This document shows positions 57,962-64,000 of a DNA stretch of 64,000 nucleotides, piece by piece. Below the pieces are notes generated by a model. That model was not told the DNA's origin, searched no databases, and saw nothing but the letters and a program-made list of their open reading frames with translations. Each line of letters begins with the position of its first letter. Positions within the stretch are counted from its first letter, which is position 1. Position numbers and translations under genes: made by a program. Source of the DNA: Clostridia bacterium (GTDB lineage Bacteria; Bacillota; Clostridia; Christensenellales; Borkfalkiaceae); NCBI GenBank assembly GCA_017505465.1, contig JAFVPE010000018.1, forward strand, positions 1 through 64,000, given 5' to 3'.

Positions 57962-59002
57962 ATGGATGCAAAAATAACCAAAAAAAGATTAAGCAGAATG
58001 CTCTCTTACGATTGGATTAAAATTCTGCTTACAATAGCGGCGGCGGTATTCGTTTGGGTGTTGATCTTTACGATGACGGCAACGCGAATCACGCCTGCGC
58101 AACAGTTTACTGCTTGTAATTATCTTGGAAACGTAACCTTTATGGAAACGAAATTCTTTGATTTGTACAACAAGGCATACCGCGACGGAATTTATTCCTA
58201 TGAAGTGATCGAGACGAACTATAACGACTTTGCGAGCAACGCGGAGTATGCCAACACGCTTATGGACGCGCGGTTTGGTACGAGCGAGGGCGATTTTATG
58301 TTCGCTCCTATCACACCCAACCCTTCTTCGGGCAAAATCAAAGATGAAGTGACGGGCGAGGTTAGTTATAAGTACACGTATGCGGAAAGCGCGTTGATTG
58401 GCTATTGGACGTATTATTACAATCTTGATCCCAAATCGGAAAACGGCTACTTCCACCAAATGGAAGAATATCTCAACGTTTACTACAACGGCGATTGGAC
58501 GAAGAAGGAAAACGTAAACAAGGAAAAAATCGAGCAGGATTTCCGCAAACGCACGAAATGGGACAAGCGTTTTAAGACGGACAAGCAGAAAAAGCAAGGC
58601 GTGAAAGACGATATCGCACGTATTGAATCCTATCGCGACGCTTTGGAAAAATTTTACGGCTACGTAAACGAAGGGATTGTGGAATTTACCAAGGTTTCCT
58701 TGAAGAATATCGGTAGCCAAAAATACTCGATTGAAGGTGTTTACTATCTCAATCTCTGCCCTTCGAGCGATCCGCAAAACCGTATGAAGCATTTGTCGGA
58801 ATACGTTGCGTATACGCACGACGTGACGGAAGTCAACCCCGAAACGGGCGAAGAAACGGTGACGAAAAACGTGCTTACGGCGACGGATATGCAGGTTTGC
58901 TTCCTCAAAATGGAAGATATGACGGAAGGGTTCCAATACGAGAACGTCCTTTTCATCAACTATCTTATCGAGAACTGTCTTGCATTGAATAAAACGGCAT
59001 AA
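57962..59002 (+). CDS. Hypothetical exported protein with N-terminal membrane anchor
   Basis: The 346-aa protein has one N-terminal helix (about residues 19-40, IKILLTIAAAVFVWVLIFTM). The hydrophilic extracytoplasmic domain is rich in Tyr, Asn and Lys, with a charged helical stretch around 185-225. No lipobox or catalytic motif is seen. It could be the extracytoplasmic part of a solute-binding or surface system, but no partner gene is adjacent. The GCGGAGAAGGCG ahead of the ATG is a plausible ribosome site. Confidence 0.7.
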   Translation: MDAKITKKRLSRMLSYDWIKILLTIAAAVFVWVLIFTMTATRITPAQQFTACNYLGNVTFMETKFFDLYNKAYRDGIYSYEVIETNYNDFASNAEYANTLMDARFGTSEGDFMFAPITPNPSSGKIKDEVTGEVSYKYTYAESALIGYWTYYYNLDPKSENGYFHQMEEYLNVYYNGDWTKKENVNKEKIEQDFRKRTKWDKRFKTDKQKKQGVKDDIARIESYRDALEKFYGYVNEGIVEFTKVSLKNIGSQKYSIEGVYYLNLCPSSDPQNRMKHLSEYVAYTHDVTEVNPETGEETVTKNVLTATDMQVCFLKMEDMTEGFQYENVLFINYLIENCLALNKTA

Positions 59003-59010
59003 AAAAGAAA

Positions 59011-59036
59011 AAGGAACGGCGAAAACCGTTCCTTTG
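59011..59036 (+). terminator. Terminator of the exported-protein gene
   Basis: AAAGGAACGG and CCGTTCCTTT around CGAAAA. Confidence 0.8.
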
Positions 59037-59073
59037 TTTGCTATTTTTTTATAGTATAATTGGAAGTGTGGTT

Positions 59074-60396
59074 ATGCGTACGGTGTTCAAAAACGAAAAA
59101 GTTTTACAAAACTGCAAAATATTCCGTATGCTCGAAGAGCAGTCGAAAGGCAAGCATCTCTCTTTCCATACGCCTGGACACAAGCAAAAGGGCTTCGATA
59201 TTACGGAGCTTTCCTACTCCGACAATCTTTCTTGTCCGCGCGGCTGTATTGCGGAAGCCGAGAAGGATATTGCGGAAATTTTAGGGGCGGAAAAAAGCTT
59301 TATCTTGACGGACGGAAGCACGTCGGGCGTACTGTCTATGTTGTATGCGGCAAAGAAGCTTGGCGTTACGAAAATCGCCCTTTGCGAAGGCTCGCACAAA
59401 AGCGTGTTTAACGGGTGCGCGGCACTTGGAATTGCTCCCCTTGTTTACTCCCAAAAAATAGAGCAAAAAATACCATTTCCCCATACCATGTACGAGTTGA
59501 ATGAACAATTCGCCCCTTTATTAGACGAAGCGGACGCTCTGTTTTTTACTTCGCCCGACTATTACGGAAATATCGTAGATTGGGCGGAAATTCGCAAGTA
59601 TTGCGACGAGAAAGGAAAGCTGCTTATCGTAGACGGAGCACACGGCGGACATTTGCATTTTGAGAAAGACTTGCACGCAGGTCAATATGCGGATATGTGG
59701 GTGGACGGCGTGCATAAGAGCTTGCCTGCGCTCACGCAAGGCGCGGTGGTATCGGCTCGTACGAAAAAATGCGTAGAAGCGCTTGCAAAGGGTGTGGATA
59801 TTTTCCGCACGACAAGCCCTTCCTACCCCATTATGGCATCGGTGGAATATGCGGTGAAATATCCCCGAAACGCCAAATTGGAAGAAGAGGTAAAAAGCTT
59901 TGCGCAAGGGAACGCGCGCATATATAAGAATAAGGATTGGACAAAGCTCGTCGCATTGTTTGGCGAAAACGCCTTTACGGTGGAAAGGCGGTTGCAAGCG
60001 GAAGGGATCTACCCCGAATTTTGCGACGGCAACGCGATTACCTTCTACCTTTCCCCTGCGACGGAGCAAGCGGAATTTGCCGAGCTTTGCGAAAGACTTA
60101 CAGCCTTGTTTGTGGAGCATCCCATAGCGGAAGGCTTGGCGGAAGAAAAAAAGCGCGTACATAAATGTGAAACGCTCCCCCTGCCCGAAAAGGCGGAAAC
60201 GGAGTGGGTGCCGCTCGAAGAGGCGGAAGGGCGAATTTGCGCAGGGATATGCGGACTTTTCCCCCCTTGCGTTCCCTTATTTTCCGTGGGCGAGCGGATT
60301 GAAAAGGAAAAAATCCGTCTTTTACAAAGTGCGGACAACGTATTTGGTGTAAAAAACGGCGAAATTTTGGTTTTGAAAATAGAAAACGAGGAATAA
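59074..60396 (+). CDS. Orn/Lys/Arg decarboxylase-family PLP enzyme (YaaO-like)
   Basis: From MRTVFKNEKV the protein is 440 aa. Signatures are HLSFHTPGHKQ, FILTDGSTSGVLSMLYA, LIVDGAHGGH and the PLP lysine in WVDGVHKSLPALTQGA. A C-terminal domain ends ICAGICGLFPPCVPLFSVGE. Family members decarboxylate arginine, lysine or ornithine for polyamines. It precedes tmk, the yaaO-tmk order of Bacillus. A dispersed short element at 59486-59501 encodes TMYELN in a surface region. Confidence 0.9.
   Translation: MRTVFKNEKVLQNCKIFRMLEEQSKGKHLSFHTPGHKQKGFDITELSYSDNLSCPRGCIAEAEKDIAEILGAEKSFILTDGSTSGVLSMLYAAKKLGVTKIALCEGSHKSVFNGCAALGIAPLVYSQKIEQKIPFPHTMYELNEQFAPLLDEADALFFTSPDYYGNIVDWAEIRKYCDEKGKLLIVDGAHGGHLHFEKDLHAGQYADMWVDGVHKSLPALTQGAVVSARTKKCVEALAKGVDIFRTTSPSYPIMASVEYAVKYPRNAKLEEEVKSFAQGNARIYKNKDWTKLVALFGENAFTVERRLQAEGIYPEFCDGNAITFYLSPATEQAEFAELCERLTALFVEHPIAEGLAEEKKRVHKCETLPLPEKAETEWVPLEEAEGRICAGICGLFPPCVPLFSVGERIEKEKIRLLQSADNVFGVKNGEILVLKIENEE
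59486..59501 (-). repeat. Dispersed short element inside the decarboxylase gene
   Basis: Minus-strand TTCAACTCGTACATGG; plus-strand CCATGTACGAGTTGAA, read as MYELN. Confidence 0.65.
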
Positions 60397-60401
60397 AGTA
60401 T

Positions 60402-61031
60402 ATGGAAAACAGAGGTAAGTTTATTACGTTTGAAGGCTGCGACGGCTGTGGCAAGAGCACCCAACTCCGCCTTTTGAGCGAGTATTTGGAAAAGAACGGC
60501 GTTCCCCACATCTTTACCCGTGAGCCGGGCGGTGGGAAAATTTCCGAAGCGATCCGTGAAATTTTGCTCAACGGTAAAAATTCGGAAATGACGGACGCTT
60601 GTGAGGCGCTGTTGTATGCGGCGGCGCGCGTGCAGCACCTTTCCGATCGCGTAGAGCCTGCGCTTAACGAAGGCAAATTGGTCGTTTGTGACCGCTACGT
60701 AGATTCTTCCCTTGCATACCAGGCGTATGCGCGAGGGCTTGGGACGGATTTCATCGGCAAAATTAACGCGTATGCACTTGAACATTACTTACCCGACGTG
60801 ACCGTGTTCATCGATCTTACGCCCGAAGCGGCGTTCAAGCGCAAGCACGGAGCGGACGAAAACGACCGTTTGGAGCAAGCGGGTATGGCGTTCCACCGCC
60901 GTGTGTACGAAGGGTATAAGGCGATTGCGGCGGAAAATCCCGAGCGTGTGGTTTGCGTAGACGGCAATCAAACGCCCGATGAAATTTTCACGGAAGTCGT
61001 CCGTATTTTGAAGGAAAGAAACTGTCTGTAA
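60402..61031 (+). CDS. tmk: Thymidylate kinase
   Basis: The 209-aa enzyme phosphorylates dTMP to dTDP. It has P-loop FEGCDGCGKST, the DRY-type VVCDRYVDSSLAYQ (DRY motif with substrate arginine) and a lid region FKRKHGADENDRLEQAG. It lies 5 bp after the decarboxylase gene. In Bacillus it is followed by yaaQ-yaaR-holB, but here mntP follows instead. Confidence 0.96.
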   Translation: MENRGKFITFEGCDGCGKSTQLRLLSEYLEKNGVPHIFTREPGGGKISEAIREILLNGKNSEMTDACEALLYAAARVQHLSDRVEPALNEGKLVVCDRYVDSSLAYQAYARGLGTDFIGKINAYALEHYLPDVTVFIDLTPEAAFKRKHGADENDRLEQAGMAFHRRVYEGYKAIAAENPERVVCVDGNQTPDEIFTEVVRILKERNCL

Positions 61032-61040
61032 GAGGCGTTT

Positions 61041-61727
61041 ATGGAAATTTGGGAAATCCTGTTAATGAGTGTAGCGCTTGCGATGGACGCATGCGCCGTT
61101 GCGATGACAAACGGTATGATCGAAACGAAGATGCCCGTTTGGAAAATGGCGCTTATCGGCGTCTTTTTCGGCGTTTTTCAATTCGCAATGCCCGTTATCG
61201 GTTATTTCATTACGGGATTATTCACGCAAGCCTTTTTTAAAGTGTTCGAGAAAATTTCCGCTTGGGTGGCGTTTGCTTTGCTTGCATTCTTGGGTGGAAA
61301 AATGCTTTTCGAGAGCATAAAAGAGCTTATAAAAGCGCATAAAGAAAAGAAGGCAAAAGAATCGGGGAATTTTTGCGCGGAATGCGAAACGATGGGGGCA
61401 GGTACGAGTTCAACCGTAGAAGAAGCGCATGAAAAGCCGCATAAACTCACAGTTGGAAAGCTCGCTGTGCAGGCGGTTGCCACCTCTATCGATGCGCTCG
61501 CTATCGGCGTTACCTTAAAGATGGCGGAAATCAATGCGCCCATTGCCCTCGGCGGTGTGTGGGGTGCGACGGCAGCTATTGGTGTGGTGACGCTTGTTTT
61601 GAGCTTCGGCTCGGTGTTTATAGGCAAGCTCATCGGCGATAAGCTCGCGGACAAAGCCAACCTTTTTGGGGGTGCGGTATTGCTTGCAATCGGCATCAAA
61701 ATCCTTATCGAGGGGTTAATTGGCTAG
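61041..61727 (+). CDS. mntP: MntP-family manganese efflux pump
   Basis: The 228-aa protein has six membrane helices in two inverted repeats, each with a conserved acidic motif: ALAMDACAVAMTNGM and ATSIDALAIGVTL. The central cytoplasmic loop (about residues 95-145) contains CAECETMGAGTSSTVEEA. Part of it, GAGTSS, is encoded by a dispersed short element at 61394-61413. The loop cysteines C and C-x-x-C could bind metal, which is speculative. No Mn riboswitch was recognised upstream. Confidence 0.93.
   Translation: MEIWEILLMSVALAMDACAVAMTNGMIETKMPVWKMALIGVFFGVFQFAMPVIGYFITGLFTQAFFKVFEKISAWVAFALLAFLGGKMLFESIKELIKAHKEKKAKESGNFCAECETMGAGTSSTVEEAHEKPHKLTVGKLAVQAVATSIDALAIGVTLKMAEINAPIALGGVWGATAAIGVVTLVLSFGSVFIGKLIGDKLADKANLFGGAVLLAIGIKILIEGLIG
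61394..61413 (-). repeat. Dispersed short element, CCTGCCCCC type, inside mntP
   Basis: Plus-strand GGGGGCAGGTACGAGTTCAA, coding GAGTSS in the cytoplasmic loop. Confidence 0.75.
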
Positions 61728-61821
61728 TCTGTAGTATTCTTGTTTGGCTAACGATGCGGAGCACTTTTGTGAAGAGTGTGTGAACGTTTGTTAAATGTTT
61801 GAAAATTCCCATAGGAAACGC

Positions 61822-61850
61822 TTGAAAAAGGCGTATTCTTGTGATAAAAT
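61822..61850 (+). promoter_or_regulatory. Promoter of ftsH
   Basis: TTGAAA, 17-bp spacer, TAAAAT. Confidence 0.7.
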
Positions 61851-61942
61851 AATAGCGCAAAACGGTTTAGAAGCTTTACCGTTTGTTTATAAATAAGTAT
61901 TGAACGTTCCTACGTAGTAGGAATTGGCGAAGGAGTAATACT

Positions 61943-63883
61943 TTGAGAAAGAAAACAAAAATCATTCTTTGGGTTGTTCTGGCGATTATTGTAACGGTTG
62001 TCGTTGGTGTCATCATTTACAACGTCCTTAATCGCGGAACGGAAATTAGTTTCCAAGAGTTTATCGATAAGATCCGCGCAGGCGAAATTGATAAATTGCA
62101 CGTAGACGCGTATAATTGGACGGGTAAGGTTTACGACGAAAAAGGCAACCTCGTTGAAACGTATATTGCCGTTGGTCCTAGCATTTATAACTACGAAGAT
62201 TTCTCGTTGTTCTTGTCGGATAACAGCATCGGCGCAAACGTTTGCCCCATCCCGAATTTCACCGATCCCAACGAAGGCAGTTTCCTGTCCTCCCTTCTTC
62301 CCCTTGGCGGTATCTTGTTGCTCGCCCTTTTGTTCTGGTTCATGATGCGTAGCGCAACCAATGCGCAAAACAACGCTATGAATATGAGCAAGAGCAAAAC
62401 GCAGGTACAAAACAACGTGAAAACCCGTTTCTCGGACGTTGCAGGCGCAGAAGAAGAAAAGGAAGAGTTGCAAGAAATCGTGGAATTCCTTAAAGCTCCG
62501 AAAAAGTTCTCGACGCTTGGCGCAAGAATCCCTTCGGGCGTGTTGCTCGTAGGCCCTCCGGGCACGGGTAAAACCTTGTTCGCAAAAGCCGTAGCAGGCG
62601 AAGCGGGCGTTCCCTTCTTCTCGGTTTCGGGTTCCGACTTCGTAGAAATGTACGTCGGCTTGGGTGCAAAGCGTGTTCGTGACTTGTTCGAGCTTGCGAA
62701 AAAGAACAGCCCTTGCATCATCTTCATCGACGAAATCGACGCCGTAGGTAGACGCAGAGGCGCAGGTATCGGCGGCGGTCACGACGAAAGAGAACAAACC
62801 TTGAACCAAATTCTCGTCCAAATGGACGGCTTTGAATCCAACGAAGGCGTTATCATTATGGCGGCGACCAACCGTGAGGACATTCTCGATCCCGCGTTGC
62901 TTCGTCCCGGCCGTTTTGACAGACGTATCAACGTGAACCTTCCCGACGTAAAGGGGCGTGAACAAATCTTGAAAGTACACGCTCGCAACAAACCCCTTGC
63001 TCCCGACGTTAATTTCAAAACGATTGCGCGCATAACCGCAGGCTTCTCGGGCGCGGAGCTCGCCAACCTTCTTAACGAAGCGGCAATCCTTACCGCACGT
63101 AAGGGCAAGAAGCTCATTGGCAATCTCGAACTTTACGACGGCATCAACAAGGTGCTTATGGGACCTCAAAAGAAGAGCCGCGTCGTTACCGAATCCGACA
63201 AGCGTTGCACCGCTTATCACGAATCCGGCCACGCAGTTTTGGCTTGTCTTTGCAAGCATTGCGATCCCGTACACGAAGTGTCCATTATCCCCCGCGGCAG
63301 AGCGGCAGGCTACACGATGACTCGCCCCGAAACGGACGACAATGACGTATCGTATAACAAACTTATCGACAACATTTGTATGACGCTCGGCGGCAGAGTT
63401 GCGGAAGAACTCGTGATCAAAGACATCACGACGGGTGCAAGCGCCGACTTACAGCACGTATCGAGCCTTGCTCGCCGTATGGTAACCCAATGGGGTATGA
63501 GTGAAAAGCTTGGGCTTGTAGCGTACGATTCCGATCAACCCGTATTTGTGGGTATGGAATACGGTCACTCCGAGAGAAGCTACTCGCAGGAAACGGCGGC
63601 GACGATTGATAGCGAAATTCGCAGACTCGTTAGCGAAGCGCACGAAAGAGCAGTGAAGCTTTTGACGGAAAACCGTTCCATTCTTGATAATATGTCGAGA
63701 GTACTCGTAGAAAGAGAAACCATTTACACCGAAGAAGTGCAAATGCTCATGAAGGGCGCAACGTGGGACGAAGTCGTTGCAGAAATGGAAAGACGCGAAG
63801 GTGAACACGAGGCAAATCCTTTTGCAAGAGCAACCGCTCCCGATAAAGAGCATATCGTAGAAGAAACCAAAACGGAAGAATAA
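61943..63883 (+). CDS. ftsH: ATP-dependent zinc metalloprotease FtsH
   Basis: The 646-aa protein has two membrane helices (about residues 8-27 and 118-136) flanking an extracytoplasmic domain. The AAA+ module has Walker A GPPGTGKT (204-211), Walker [13 protein letters not shown] and the second region of homology [10 protein letters not shown]. The zinc protease motif is HESGH, starting near residue 426. It degrades membrane and regulatory proteins. A TTG start is used, with GAAGGAG 6-7 nt upstream. Confidence 0.97.
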   Translation: MRKKTKIILWVVLAIIVTVVVGVIIYNVLNRGTEISFQEFIDKIRAGEIDKLHVDAYNWTGKVYDEKGNLVETYIAVGPSIYNYEDFSLFLSDNSIGANVCPIPNFTDPNEGSFLSSLLPLGGILLLALLFWFMMRSATNAQNNAMNMSKSKTQVQNNVKTRFSDVAGAEEEKEELQEIVEFLKAPKKFSTLGARIPSGVLLVGPPGTGKTLFAKAVAGEAGVPFFSVSGSDFVEMYVGLGAKRVRDLFELAKKNSPCIIFIDEIDAVGRRRGAGIGGGHDEREQTLNQILVQMDGFESNEGVIIMAATNREDILDPALLRPGRFDRRINVNLPDVKGREQILKVHARNKPLAPDVNFKTIARITAGFSGAELANLLNEAAILTARKGKKLIGNLELYDGINKVLMGPQKKSRVVTESDKRCTAYHESGHAVLACLCKHCDPVHEVSIIPRGRAAGYTMTRPETDDNDVSYNKLIDNICMTLGGRVAEELVIKDITTGASADLQHVSSLARRMVTQWGMSEKLGLVAYDSDQPVFVGMEYGHSERSYSQETAATIDSEIRRLVSEAHERAVKLLTENRSILDNMSRVLVERETIYTEEVQMLMKGATWDEVVAEMERREGEHEANPFARATAPDKEHIVEETKTEE

Positions 63884-63890
63884 CCGTGTA

Positions 63891-63922
63891 AAACGGAGCT
63901 ACTGAAAGGCGGCTCCGTTTTC
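63891..63922 (+). terminator. Terminator of ftsH
   Basis: AAAACGGAGC and GCTCCGTTTT form the stem around an 11-nt loop. Confidence 0.85.
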
Positions 63923-63970
63923 CGCTTTTATCAATAATACGCAAGAAAAAGCTTGCGTTGAGGGGTAACC

Positions 63971-64000
63971 ATGAAGAGAGAAAAACGAAAGAAAGCGTTT
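63971..64000 (+). CDS. First ten codons of a gene cut by the window edge
   Basis: ATG AAG AGA and following codons give MKREKRKKAF, with GAGGGG 6 nt before the ATG. It is too short to identify. Confidence 0.5.
   Translation, partial: MKREKRKKAF

Noticed and set aside
61910..63274. 454-codon open frame on the minus strand
   Set aside because: It is antisense to ftsH, with no family resemblance.
1..64000. CRISPR array, tRNA, rRNA, tmRNA or SRP RNA
   Set aside because: No regularly spaced repeats with unique spacers were seen. No cloverleaf with a GTTCRA arm or other conserved RNA core was noticed in the intergenic regions.

Overview
The window reads as chromosomal DNA of an endospore-forming, moderate-GC member of the Firmicutes (class Clostridia in the broad sense, probably an uncultivated gut-type lineage; the exact order is a guess). 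The support is a germinant receptor operon (gerA type), a SpoIVFA/SpoIVFB pair, PdaB-like and YyaC-like spore proteins, the Firmicutes-style clusters tig-clpP-clpX and jag-yidC-yidD-rnpA-rpmH, AGGAGG-type ribosome binding sites, frequent GTG/TTG starts and many U-tailed hairpin terminators. No tRNA, rRNA, CRISPR array, insertion sequence or prophage was recognised.

Layout. 0-8.6 kb: a zinc-ribbon gene that runs into an out-of-frame Hsp100/Clp fragment at the left edge, a 777-aa lipoprotein with a 146-bp tandem repeat upstream, an ECF sigma factor with a beta-propeller membrane protein, rplM-rpsI and an aquaporin. 8.7-18.2 kb: fba, gap, rsmI, a TrmN6-like methylase, a YugP-type protease and a three-gene germination operon. 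18.2-28 kb: an intergenic region packed with DnaA boxes, cvpA, yyaC, queT behind a preQ1-like pseudoknot leader, a divergent pair of XRE regulators, then jag-yidC-yidD-rnpA-rpmH-dnaN on the minus strand and the probable replication origin between ypsA and rsmG. The origin has an AT-rich stretch, a TAG-type trinucleotide run and DnaA boxes. 28-41 kb: rsmG, rqcH, tig-clpP-clpX, a DMT exporter, rplU-rpmA, holB-ricT and engB. 41-53 kb: lon, an exopolysaccharide kinase/co-polymerase pair, rng, spoIVFA-spoIVFB, a Cas4-like Fe-S nuclease, a double OB-fold protein and pdaB. 53-64 kb: an Lrp regulator with an aminotransferase, greA-lysS, an Orn/Lys/Arg-type decarboxylase with tmk, mntP, ftsH and the first codons of one more gene.

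Reading it together: dnaN sits directly upstream of rpmH on the same strand, with no dnaA between them or anywhere in the window. The usual yaaO-tmk...holB-yaaT...yabB-yabC neighbourhood is present but dispersed on both sides of the origin. Two non-coding signals stand out. One is a dispersed family of short elements (core TTCAACGCGTACATGG, with a variant ending in ACCTGCCCCC) found both between genes and inside coding sequences, often in protein linkers. The other is a larger hairpin repeat, tandem at 3 kb with a diverged relative at 52.4 kb.
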